The notes below the pieces were generated by a model. That model worked only from the letters and a program-made list of their open reading frames with translations. It searched no databases and was not told where the DNA came from. Source: Sphagnum compactum (taxonomy: Eukaryota; Bryophyta; Sphagnopsida; Sphagnales). Taken from it: a stretch of DNA of 64,000 bases. Below are positions 1-11,395 of the stretch, piece by piece. Each line of letters starts with the position of its first letter. Within the stretch, counting starts at the first letter, position 1. The stretch lies in NCBI GenBank assembly GCA_965153455.1, contig OZ234493.1, forward strand, positions 11,522,213 through 11,586,212. Reading direction: 5' to 3'. The translations under genes were made by a program, and so were the position numbers.

Positions 1-892
1 ATGGGGGCAATTTTCAAATCATGAAATGTTTGCTTTGTTACACCAGTCTAGTTCATGCTTTTAATCTAAGAAATTAGAAAGGTCTTATGGGTGAAAACAT
101 GAAAAAAAGAGCTAGTCGTGTCAAAGTTAAAGTCCTTTCCAAGGACTACATTTTCCACATCACAGTTTTCTATTAATTTATATTACATTTTTCACACAAT
201 TTTTTAACTGAATATCAAATTTGAGGCCAAATATGGCATATAACATGATAAAAACTCAATTGTTTTTGCATCAAGCCTTACAATATATCAAATCTATAGC
301 TTTACTTTGAACCACGATTACAAATTCAAACTATAATAATGTAAAAGGATAATCTAGTATTAAAATTTAAAAAGGTATTTTATTTTATTTTTTGAATGTT
401 TTGAACACATGGATCCCTTCTCGTGGAATATATTAAAGTTCACCAAAAATTGAAATGATTTGGTGAACATTTGATAAAGGAAAAGACTTTTGATATAAAA
501 AAACCACCTATCCACTTTTTTTTGGAGTGTTTTAAACATATAAAAGAACTCCTGAAACATGGTGAATTTTCCTAATTTTTTTGTAATTGCAACTTTGAAT
601 TTAAAGAACTTATTTCAAAAATAAAATAAAATAAAGAACTTTATATATATAATGTTCCCATGGTGATTTTTCAAATTTTCAAAAAATAATTTTTAAAAAC
701 TATCCACACAATGTTTGGCTCCTTTTTTCTTACTTTTACCTTTATATTAACATATTATAAAACACATGGAATAATATTTCTGGAAAAACATGTGGATTCA
801 AATCATGTTTAATTGTTAAAAAATTTGAGCAGGAGGTTAACGGTCCAATAAGAAAAACTCTTCAGAGATAACATGCAAAAAAAAGGGCTAAT
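1..892. other. AT-rich intergenic DNA, no gene seen
   Basis: The stretch is AT-rich with many A and T runs. No reading frame has coding character and no splice-bounded conserved block was found. It leads into the decayed transposase fragment that begins near 893. Confidence 0.6.
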
Positions 893-1790
893 ATGTTAAG
901 TAATTCAATATTTAAGTTTTTTAATGTCAAAGATCCTTTCAAAAAGGATGATGAACAGCAAAAAAATTTTTTGCAAAACCTTCACCATTTAATTGTGAAA
1001 AATCAATTAACATCGCAATTTGTGGAAAGTGTTTTGTTCAATCATCTAGTTTTACATTTATGTCTTCAAGTTGTTATCCCTTCCAAAAAACAATTTTCTC
1101 ATGAAATATTGTCTAACTTGGTGAAAAAGACGAAACAAATATTTGTTTTACCAACATTGGCAACTTGTATATCTATAGCAAATTTTTACTTATGGATGTC
1201 CAAAGGGGCACATGATTTGTTCGTGTCCTTTTGGGATTTGATTTACAACCTAAAGAAATGACTATTGGTCTATTTGAGGCAATAGACATTATTAGTCAAA
1301 CCTTGACCAATAATCTAACATAATTTTTTGATTAATATTGACTGAGAAAAAAAATTATTGCATATGTTAAAGATGAAAGGTGAAATTTGAATGTAATGAC
1401 AACTACTTTGAAATCAATTATGAGATGTGAAGTTATAGGTTTGGATGAAAGTTTTCCATGTACATTTTTTTGGCCATGTATTTGTAAAAGTTTGTTTGTA
1501 TGTTACAATTGATGAAAAGGTTTGAAAAAACCTTAGATTTTTTTCCATCAAGTCTGTTCAATCAAATTTATAGAGATGTATAACTTGGCTTAAATTTTCT
1601 GGGAAAGGTAAACATGATTGGAACCATGAATGTATGAATATAATTACGATGGATATCCTCACTTGAGCAGATCCAATTGGCATATGTTTTAGGCAAGAAA
1701 ATTTACATGCAACCTTCAAAGTTTCATTTAGAAGGCATCCAAAAAAGAAATGCAACTTGTAAAGTTTCATTCATTCAAGTGGTAAGAAAC
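893..1790 (+). pseudogene. decayed hAT-like transposase fragment
   Basis: An open frame runs from 893 to 1261 (122 codons). It contains stretches such as QFVESVLFNHLVLHLCLQV and LWMSKGAHDLFVSFWDL, which look like the central part of BED/hAT-type transposases. Coding-like sequence continues to about 1790 through stops and frameshifts, including AYVKDE, a block around MTTLKS, and GLDESF. The fragment lacks the BED finger and the C-terminal dimerisation part, so it is a broken relic. The family is inferred from resemblance to the two clearer hAT copies at 43.5-45.9 and 48.2-48.8 kb, not from a database search. Confidence 0.5.
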
Positions 1791-1849
1791 CTAACCAACT
1801 TTATTGAAAAAAATCATCTGCCATACTTTTTAGGGCATGAATGTCAATA

Positions 1850-2312
1850 GTGTAAATGTTGCATTCCTAATCTTCTTATTTCATGGCTACACACATCAGT
1901 GTTTCATTTTCTACTAACAATTTATAGATGGGGTCATCTCCTTTCATTCGATGATCTATTGGGGTCATTGGGAATTTAATAACTTTAACTAAGTGTGCAT
2001 CTACATATGTTATATTCAATTGGTCTAAAATGCATAACTCAAGATACCTCTCCCCTTTTTCTTGTAATAGGTTCGAATAACTACATAATCACCAACATTA
2101 AACTTACCACCTCAAACACAATGGAAGGCTTCATGGACCAAAAATTTTGGTTGTTCACATTGAAAAAGGTAGAAATCCACGCCTTCCACATTCCCTTTTG
2201 TAGCTAGAATATTAAAATTGTCACCTATTTGAAACAAATAAGACAACTCCTTGTCATTTCCATCATATTCAATTTCATCAGGGTTTTCAAATTGTTGCAT
2301 TTGGTCTCTCAC
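1850..2312 (-). pseudogene. decayed coding fragment, family not recognised
   Basis: On the minus strand an open stretch from 2312 to 2112 includes FNILATKGNVEGVDFYLFQC. After a frame change near 2110 it continues as GGKFNVGDYVVIRTYYKK, then breaks up through stops toward 1850, where remnants resembling DHRMKGDDPIYK can still be read. The order (an acidic stretch, then EGVDFY, then VGDYVV) looks like one decayed domain. I cannot name it. It lies close to a hAT-like fragment and could be part of a transposon. Confidence 0.35.
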
Positions 2313-2855
2313 CAGTTTAGTATTGCTAAGCTTTAGTTTTATTAACCACCATGGAAGAACATGTTAACCATTTTGATAACAATAAAAGCAAAACAAATTA
2401 AATGCAGTTCTCGAAATCCAGGTATGGTTTGATCACACCAAAATGGGTTTGACCTATCAATGAGGCAAGTTATTGCATGAGCTTAAAGCCTAAGTCTAAA
2501 GCTTAGAGTTGGAACTTAGGATGGTAAAATGTTTTTTCCCTATACACATGTAAATAAAACCCAGAATTTAACCATAAAATAATGTTATATAAGTAAAATT
2601 AGAAGCAAACATGGGGATGATGTAAGCATTCATCTTCATTATGGATGAATGTTTTATTTTATCATTAAGTTTTTATCAACGAATTTTTTTTCCCCCTAGT
2701 TTTAATTACCTAGAGCTTCATGAAACACAATTTAATTTTATTTGATATAACATTTGTTGAATAATGCAATGTAAATTCCATTATAAATGTATTTGATGGT
2801 ATGGTTTAAGATTACATTATTTTCAATATGTCATAACTATATTACTGTTATCATG
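2313..2855. other. AT-rich intergenic DNA, nothing recognised
   Basis: No coding-like frame or ordered repeat was seen. The sequence is AT-rich with scattered T runs. Confidence 0.5.
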
Positions 2856-2859
2856 CTAA

Positions 2860-3363
2860 CATCCACCCCATGGTCATTTTTTTATTTTTTTATTTTTTTG
2901 GGCAAATTGATCTAATGTCATTGATGACAATGGGATTTTTTTTTCCCTCTCCAAAGGAGCCACAACTTCCCCCAAACCTATTTATAATGGTCATGAACAA
3001 CAATGGGGTTAGATTTGTTTTCATTTTTCTTTGAAGGTGTCAAAACTTTCGTCAAATCTAACTACTGTTGTTAACAACAATGGGTTTTGAAAACTTTAGA
3101 TATCGTTAAACTGCCTAATGTCATTGATGACAATGGGTTTTTAAAATAAATTAAAAAAAAATTCAAGCACCTTAATTAGGTTATTTCAAACAACCTACTA
3201 TCATAGATGACAATGAAGTTGTTTTTAATAATTATTTATTTTCAAGGTGCTCTAATTTTTCACATAATACATATATAATGTTGTTGACAACAATAGGAGG
3301 GGGGTAACACCCATCCTATGAAAACATTTTTTAATTGTTTAATATTGTTGATGAAAATGACTT
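2860..3363. repeat. degenerate tandem array with small palindromes
   Basis: About seven imperfect units of roughly 60-90 bp each carry a short palindrome-like core, for example CATTGATGACAATG near 2918 and 3120 or TTGTTGACAACAA near 3281. Each core is followed by a T-rich tract and often by a block like AAGGTGTCAAAAC. Spacing is irregular, so this is an old, diverged array. Confidence 0.5.
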
Positions 3364-3669
3364 TTTAAACAAAATTCCAAAAATTATTTTGGTACCATCA
3401 TCATATTTTCCCCTATAATCACATTATCCATCATTATTAAATGACATTCAAGTTTGAAATATTAATACTTGGACAACAAATGAAACTGGATATAAGTAGC
3501 TTTTAATTTATTTATCTTTAAATCATGGATGAATTTCATCCAATGATTTATTTAATCCAACTCTTAAATGAAATTCATCCATGCAAAAATGACATTCATC
3601 CATATGACATCATTCATCTATGGACACATTTATCCATGTAGGTGGATTAAAATCACATTAATTTTTAAA
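3364..3669. other. AT-rich intergenic DNA
   Basis: The sequence is simple and AT-rich with several repeats of the word ATTCATCCAT (about 3530-3640). No gene was seen. Confidence 0.5.
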
Positions 3670-4480
3670 CTACAATGTCACGACCTTACCTTTGGGTACG
3701 CAACCAAGGCAAAGGCATGAAAAGGTGCAAGCTAAAAGTGCAACCCAGGAGTCACATTTGCACTCCTAGGAATGAAGGAATGAACCCACACACTCCCAAG
3801 TGGACTCCCACTTTGGGAGTTGGATTCCTTATGGAGTTCTGAATCTTCAAAAAGATATTTCAGGGGTCAAAATTCATTGCATCAAAACATTCCTTATACC
3901 ATTGAAAAGCTCTTGAAACTTAGATGTTTAAAATGGGCTTGCATGACCCATTTGAGTACTTAAAACACAAGTTATGGCCAAAAGAAGGGTTGGGAGTCAA
4001 AGTGTCAATTTGACTTTTGATCATTAAAAGTCGGGAATCGCCCTGAAATACATGCGTGCAGGTGGCGTGCCACATATCATTGGAAAGCTCTCAATGAAAG
4101 CTATAACTTTTCTTTAGACTTCATGTCAATTAAAAGTCTGAAAAAATGTTATGGCCCTCCAAAGTGCCATAAGTCCCAATTTCCAAAGTCTGGGAGTCCC
4201 GAGACAAAATGACATTTGGATGTAGCCCGCTTGGGTAATCTTAGAGAATATTATAAGGGGGAAGGTGATGGCTTCCCCCAAGTCCAGGCTATGGGGACTC
4301 TTATGAGTCCGTGTATACCCATGGCTCATCCGTGCACCAAAAGTCTTCCAATTATGCACTAACCAACTTGTTTGGTTTGGGCAGGTCCATGTGAATAGTT
4401 GATTTGTTCGTCACTCATCCTAGTCCCCATCCTAAAGCTCCAGCATGCCCCTCTTACCCCTTAAGTGTTGTGAATTAGAT
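3670..4480. repeat. dispersed repeat, possibly an old LTR-type element
   Basis: This block is less AT-rich than its surroundings and starts near the sequence TGTCACGACC. A segment around 3970-4025 (TTATGGCCA, then GGTTGGGAGTCAAA) recurs in inverted orientation around 25800-25860. That marks it as a copy of a dispersed family. No coding domain of a retroelement was seen, and the LTR idea rests only on the start sequence and general look. Confidence 0.35.
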
Positions 4481-4559
4481 TACGTATTTCGATTCCTTCT
4501 TTCGTTGTTTTCACTACTACCAAAGTGGGGTGTAATTTACTAGCTTAAATCACTATGAG

Positions 4560-5225
4560 ACCTTAAAAGTGAAATAACTTCATTGCATTTTATTGATTTC
4601 ATCTAGTGAAAGTTATTTCATTATAATATCATTATGTAGACATCATGTTTCATTTCTAGTTAACATAATTCACTATTACAATTTACTATAGCAAATATGT
4701 TTATTTCTATGTTTTTAAAAATATTCTATCTATGTTACTTTATGATATACCCTATATTATTTTAAACTATTTTAGTTATTCTAACTTATATTTTATGTTA
4801 TTATAGGCTATTATAAATTATTGTACCCTAAATTATTATATGTTATTTTACCTTAAAGTATCTTAATTAATTTATTATAAGTTTTTAAATTATTTAAAAT
4901 TAAATTATTCAACTAATTTTAGGCTATACCTTAGGTTATTTTATTTAAAATTAATATATGTTATTTCAAGTTATACTTTAAATTATTCAAGGTCATTCTA
5001 CTTAATGTTATTATAAATTATTTTATCCTAAGCATAATAACTTTAAAATAATTTAAAACAAAATATAATGACCTAATTAAGGTAAAAATAACTTAGAATA
5101 AAAAATAATAACCTATGAAAAATAATTTTAAATACCCTACAATATAATAACTACTAATAGCCCATGATATTATAACATAGAATATCAAAAAATAATTTAT
5201 AATATAATAATCATCAATAGTTCTA
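4560..5225. other. very AT-rich low-complexity stretch
   Basis: Long runs of variants of TTATTTTA and AATAACCTA dominate. No coding region was seen. It merges into the minisatellite that starts near 5226. Confidence 0.6.
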
Positions 5226-5890
5226 ATATAACATATAATAACCAACAATAACTTATAATACAATGACCATTAATAACCATTAATAAAATAACCATCAATA
5301 ACCACCAGTGGCTTACAACGAAATAATCATTAATAGCCATTAATAGAATAGCCACCAACAGCCATTAATAAAATAGTCATCAATAGCCATTAATAGAATA
5401 ACCACCAATAGCCATTAATACATTAATCACGAATAGCCATTAATAGAATAGTCATCAATAGTCATCAATAGGCATTAATAGAATAACCACCAATAACCAT
5501 TAATACATTAATCACGAATAGCCATTAATAGAATATCCACCAATAGCCATTAAAAAAATAGCCACTAGTAGCTATTAATAGAATAGCCACCAGTAGCCAT
5601 TAATAGAATAGCCACCAGTAACCATTAATATAATAGCCACCAGTAACCATTAATATAATAGCCACCAGTAGCCATTAATATAATAGCCAACAATAACCAT
5701 TCATATAATAGCCACCAATAACCACTAATAAAATAACCACGAATAGCCACCAATAGAATAACTATTAATGGCCATTAATATAATAACCACCAATAACTAT
5801 TAATAGAATAACCACTAAAAACCATTAATAGCCACAAATAGAATAGGTACCAATAGCCATTAATAACCACCAATAGCACTAATAAAAGAA
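5226..5890. repeat. 25-bp minisatellite
   Basis: Imperfect head-to-tail copies have a clear 25-bp period, most regular at 5575-5710. Each unit joins two related halves, GCCACCAGTA and GCCATTAATA, followed by GAATA or TAATA. More than 20 copies can be followed, diverging at both ends. Confidence 0.85.
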
Positions 5891-6370
5891 CAACCAATAG
5901 CCATATATTATAAATGCTTAGGATTGCCAAAAATAATCTAAGTGAAATAATTTATAATAAACGAAAATAACTTAAGGTGAAATAACTTTCAATAGCCAAA
6001 AGTAACTTATAATAGCTACAAATAATCTAAATTGAAATAATGTACAATAGCCAAAAATAACATAGAATAAACAAAAGAACTTACAATAGCTGAAAATAGC
6101 CTAAGGTGAAATAAATTAAAACAACCAAAAGTAATTTATAATAACTATAAGTAGTCTAAATTGAAATAATCTACAATAGCCAAAAATAACATAGAATAAC
6201 AAAAAAACTTACAATAGTTGAAAATAGCCTAAGGTGAAGTAAATTAAAATAGCCAAAAATAACTTAAAATAACCAAAAGTAGCCTAGGGTGAAATAACCA
6301 AAAATAACCAAAAGTAATTTAGAATAGCCATAAATAGCCGTAAATAATGTAGGGTGAAATAATTTAAATT
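5891..6370. repeat. higher-order AT-rich tandem repeat (about 129 bp)
   Basis: A second array follows the 25-bp one. The block beginning TAATCTAAATTG at 6023 recurs at 6152 (TAGTCTAAATTG), an offset of 129 bp, with the internal order kept (ACAATAGCCAAAAATAACAT, then AACTTACAATAG, then CCTAAGGTGAA). It shares the AATAGCC word with the 25-bp array, so the two may have a common origin. Confidence 0.7.
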
Positions 6371-6713
6371 AATGAAAAATAGTCATATAGTAATTAAAAA
6401 TAGTTTAACATAGATAGTATTATTATATTAACAAAAAGAAATCCATTTACTAAACTTTTGTTTTTCAAAAGAATGGTCATTGAAATGTTATTGAATAATG
6501 ATATTCAGTTTTTTTTTTGTTCAAATGATTTTAAATTTTCAAAAAGAAATAAATGTAATTATGTACATTATTGAATATTTTAAAAAAGTAAACTCGAATC
6601 ATTTCATTTGAACAAAATCTCAATAAGATATGAACTTTCAAAGTTTATGTTTTTGTAATGTTTAAAATGAAGTATTTGATAAATAGAATGTAATGTAACA
6701 TATTATCACAACA
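6371..6713. other. AT-rich intergenic DNA
   Basis: No coding frame or ordered repeat was recognised. Confidence 0.5.
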
Positions 6714-6800
6714 AGTGGGGTGATTTGATGGTAAAGGTGTTCGCCCCCATTCCAAAGGTCAAGGGATCAAACCTCATGGGTGGTGTTGTGTGTGTTCAAC
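6714..6800 (+). mobile_element. tRNA-derived SINE-like head
   Basis: The segment reads like a degraded tRNA gene. An A-box-like GATTTGATGGTAAAGGTG is followed about 30 bases later by GGTCAAGGGATCAAACCTC, which resembles a T-arm and B box, then TGGGTGG. This arrangement is typical of plant tRNA-derived SINEs. The 3' limit is unclear, and a CCTA-rich tract follows at 6868. It is not a functional tRNA because no complete cloverleaf could be drawn. Confidence 0.45.
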
Positions 6801-7205
6801 AATGGTATGTTGACCGAATATTCTCTTATCGAATTTTTAGGTTAAGTGCTTAGGTTGATTACGTGGCCTACCTACCTACCTAGGTTAGGTTTTTAACCTA
6901 GCGTAGATATGACACGTGTCAATAAATAATAGGCTTTAAAAATCATGAAATTATCAATAGTATTATATATTAAATAATTAAAATTTAATTAATTTCCATA
7001 CTAGTTAGTTAATTAACTAGCAAGTGAATGGTTTGGTAAATTTATATTTCACTTGAGAATAACCTTATTTCACTAGGTACTAATGGAACAAGTCATTGTC
7101 CGTAGCAACTGGTCCCCGTTCACTAGGGGGTTAAACAATTTCACTAGGTAAAATTGTTCAAATTCACTCAAAAATCTAGTCAAACCCATAGTAAACTAGG
7201 ACGCA
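6801..7205. other. intergenic DNA with a CCTA-repeat patch
   Basis: A short run of CCTA units lies at 6868-6885 and is followed by AGGTTAGGT. The rest is AT-rich. The TTCACTAGG word recurs several times between 7050 and 7150. Confidence 0.4.
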
Positions 7206-10200
7206 TTTCCTAGTAGTGTTTCACCCTCGGACTCGCATTTGAGTCTTTCAAGGAATTTGGGGGTGTGTCATACAAGCTCAAAATTCCAATCTTAGGCTTG
7301 ACACTCATGCATGAGCCATCCTCCTTATCAATGGCATCAATTTCAATCTGCCAAATTTTTTTCAAAATGTCTGGTTTATTTTGGGTATAAGAAGTAGGAA
7401 CTCGTGTAAAGAGTACTTCCTCTAAGAAAACCACAGCGCATTGTAATCTCCTTTCTAAATTTTGGAACTGTTCCGCCCTTAACCTTCTTTTCAAGATAGC
7501 CCCTGCCTCATTAGAATTTGAAAACATAAGTTCCAATTAGGTAAGCAAATTTGAACAAATGTGTCTTACTGTTAAGTTTACATAATCATTCCAATGTCAT
7601 TTGGCTTTTAACAATTTGGCACTAAATGTGAACTTGAATTCAAATGTCTAATCCTTAGTAAACATAGGTGAATAAAACTAATTGACAACTAAAAATGAAC
7701 AATGCAACTTTTAATTATGAAAATTAGAAATTAATTATGCATTGATACAAGGAAATAGATGTACACACTTTTCCCATGGCTTGTCCCAAAAAAATGCCAC
7801 TTCATCTTGTAGCCATTTATGAGCCTTGGATACCTAGCAAAAAAGGAGATTGATCATGCACCTTTAAATTGGCCTGCACAGCCATCTGAAAACACGCAAT
7901 GTTCACAAGGTTACACCCCTTGATCACACAATCATTGCCAATGAAACAACAAACAGTGTTGTACAAATAGAGTGTCATCTTCTTTGTCATCGCTAATGTA
8001 AAAATGTGATTTTTTTATCACCTTACTCTGACCACTCCCCGAAGTATAAGTGGGATTGAGCCTATACGTAATATGGACTAGGATTATCACTTGAAAAAAA
8101 TTCCAATGCATCGACTAAATCTCATTCTTTATTTGAAATGTGTAATTCTTTACAAAATCAATGTGAAACAAAATCACATCTTCCGATAAGTCACCCATGG
8201 CTAGCCTACATTGGGCATCTTGCCAATGGGCCACAAAGTTATGTTTTATGAACTTTTACATATTATGTTCAAGTAGGTCAAAAAGTCTATAATGGAGGTC
8301 TCTTTGAAAACTTCCCTTATCTGTTACCTTGGTAATTGCCCATCCTCTGTTTGTCAAACAATTCCAATCTCAAAGCATTTCCACAACACTTTATAATCAA
8401 CATTGTTAATTAATTCACTAGGACAGATTGGCAATTTGTTGACCCCATGATTTTAACATTCATCCATGAGGCATTATCTCCTATGCCATTCTTCAAACTA
8501 TGATTTACTACAATGCACTCTTGCCATAGATCTGTGATGTTTTTATAAACCATATCTTGGGCTAAACAAATGTCATCAATAGACTAACCACTCAAAGAAC
8601 AAACATTACAATGGCATTGACACCCAAACTAGGCATGCAGCCCTTTCCTTCCATCCCTCATGTAATTTAGACTAACCTTTAACATGTCTAACTCTACATG
8701 GTATTTACAACATGTGTTTTTGTCTTTTAAAGCCTTCATAAAATAAGGTTTAATCTTTAGGGATGTTACACACTTGATGTTGCACTTACAATAAGCTGCT
8801 TGAAATTGTAAATAAAAGGTAGTCTACATGGACAATGCATAGTTAATACACATTGTCAATGCTAGCAATTACACAAAGTAAGTTGTCAATCCACATGCAA
8901 GTCCAAAACCTACGCAAGCCTACAACAAATTATTCATCTGGTACAGAAAGTATAAACCATATATGTATGCACTATGTAAAAAGTACAAATGTAGTCAAAA
9001 TGTATGTAGGAGAAGAAAAATTCAAGTTACACATTCCCATTGTAATCAAAAGTATGTACATGTATACAAATAATACAAATAATATATTAAGATAATACAA
9101 AGTATGTACATGTGTACAAATAAAATAGATAATATATTAAGATAATAGATATTATGTACATGTGTACAAACAATACATATTATATGCCTAATTGTAGCAT
9201 AATTATGTATACATGTAGAAGCATTACATATTGTACACCTAAATTTCTATGACACTCACAAATATGTGAACTATTGTCATTAAAGTGCATCGTTTACTTA
9301 AATTATGCAACAACAACATAATAAACCTAGTAGAATACAAAATATACCTTAATATCATTCTAATATATAGAAACATCCTAAATGTAGACATACAATGGAT
9401 ATCAAAGTATCAATACCCTAAGAACAACAAATAATGCCAAAAACTACATAATTCACTGCTAAAACATCATTTACTACACTTACAGTAGATATAAGCATCA
9501 GATGGACAAATCAATATATATCAACAAACATGTGAATTAAGTTCATTGACCTGCAACATACATAAATCCTTGTCAAAGAAAATGATGCCAACAAGCTGAA
9601 TAAACATTAAAATAAAAAAAGTTAAGCAAGGACACTAGGAAGCAAGAGGGATTCAAAAAGTACAAGAATAACCAAAACAAAAAGATTTCACCTTCAATAA
9701 TCATTTTGCACATCCAAATACATTTCAAAATGGAGCTTCACTTCTATACCAAACCCATGCAATTGAAAATCTATCTTCCACATGTAATGTGACCCTAAAT
9801 TAGAATACTTACAAAATTGAACACAAGATCTTAGGACAACTTGTATGCTACACACCCATGTCATCCATTTGATGTTGTTGTAAAAATAATCAACAACTTG
9901 TAGATTAAGGTCATGAATCCACATAAAATCCTAAATCTATAGGCACAACAACAAAGAAATAAGATAGGTTGAAAGGCATTAAAATTTGCAAAACTAATGT
10001 GGAATTTTGCTTCTTACAATTTAGGGTTTTCTTATCATGGTGCAACTACGACCAATATATGACTACTACATACAAACTAGACATTTAATCCCTCAATAGA
10101 GCTTCAACAATAAGTTCTTAGCAAAAAACTTCAACATCAACTACAAACATAAGCAAATGAATGCACAATTTTTTTCCTAAAAACCCTAGATGTGTACATT

Positions 10201-11395
10201 TTGTAAACTCATTTTAGGGATGCAAATTTCATATATTTCAAATGTTCACTAATTTGAACTTAACCCCATAATTTGTCTAGCAAGTTTCTACTATTCATTA
10301 AACTCCATGTGTGGATAGATGTTGTGGACGTGTTAAATAGAAGTCAACATCTTGGACTACAATAAGTAACCATTGCTAGAAAATTCACAAAGAATAGAAA
10401 TCGATTCACATGCACATTGGAATCTGAATTGTCCATCATTCTAATGATTCTAATTCAACTTAGATATCATGTGACTAGGTTTACATTCATGGACAACAAA
10501 TGAGGCCTTAGAAGTGATAATCACAGGTATATATGTCCTGCATAAGTTCCAACAATTCAACACACTATTTGAAAATGTTGAAGGAAACCTCTAATGAATA
10601 ATTGTAATTAGAGGGAATCATGTTTTCACTTAGGTCTCGAATAGCAAATGTGTAGCATTTTTTTCATAAACTTTTGGGGCAATACGCTTCCTTTTTACAT
10701 CCGACTTGTTTAGACTCACCTTCGTTTCATTGTTCCACCACTTTAGAACAAAAAAACACAATTATCTCATCAAGGATATCCGATCACCGCTTTCGAAGTA
10801 ATAATGCCCATTGTGAACCCCGAAAACTTTGCATCATGTCACCTTTGCACAACATGATTAATTTTGGAAAGGTTTGTGTTAAGAATTTGAACCAATGTTT
10901 TAACTCCAACCACCTCTTTGCTAACTGTAGTGTTCAACAAAATACCTTTATATGCAAGTTTCTCTTTTGATTACACTCCACTCACCTCTTGAAGCTCAAT
11001 TTTCAATCCCTCGACAAGGGCATGTTGAGCCTTTGCTTCATTGGGAAGTAGGTAATAGGGTGGGATATGAGGTCTAATTATGCAACTAGCCATCAATTTC
11101 TCCATTGCTACCTTTCTGTTCAAAACATAATTATCAAAAGAAGAAAGCTCAAAATTGATGAAAAGGGCAATTCGATTCATAGAAGTGTAAACCCTTCTTA
11201 GCATGAACCTTATCTTCTTCTACTACTGTTACATGGATAGAGGATGCTAGGTTTAGAGGCTCTTTGGGCAAAGCCCTAGACCTATCTCTACATCTTCTTC
11301 GCCATTCCCTTTGGTTTTCTTTTCTTCTCTTCAAAACAACCTCATCTATAGTAACCTCAAGTTCTATCATTCTATTTTGTGGACCTAGGCAAACT
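7205..11395 (-). pseudogene. decayed multi-kb coding region, probable unrecognised transposable element
   Basis: Reading from 11.39 kb downward on the minus strand, long stretches keep protein-like sequence with scattered stops and frameshifts. First come a basic stretch (KRRKENQREWRRRCRDRSRA, about 11330-11270) and an open stretch at 11204-10971 (LPNEAKAQHALVEGLKIELQ). Then follow NKSDVKRKRIAPKVYEK near 10700, a cysteine-rich part near 8730-8600 (CCKYHVEL, then CQCHCNVC), blocks LRLELFDKQRMGNYQ (near 8340) and WLQDEVAFFWDKPWEKC (near 7800), and a final 108-codon stretch at 7536-7210. The order of a basic N-terminal part, a Cys cluster and a later body suggests one long protein, perhaps a transposase. 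I do not recognise the family. Segments 9-10.6 kb are too decayed to read. Confidence 0.45.
9052..9185. repeat. 50-bp tandem repeat
   Basis: About 2.7 copies of a 50-bp unit beginning GTATGTACATGTATACAAAT lie inside the decayed element. The unit ends in AATATATTAAGATAATA and contains a small palindromic TGTACATGTGTACA. Confidence 0.7.

Noticed and set aside
5226-6370. CRISPR-like array
   Set aside because: Units are contiguous and lack unique spacers; this is a plant minisatellite.
6714-6800. Functional tRNA gene
   Set aside because: A- and B-box-like words are present, but no complete cloverleaf could be drawn.
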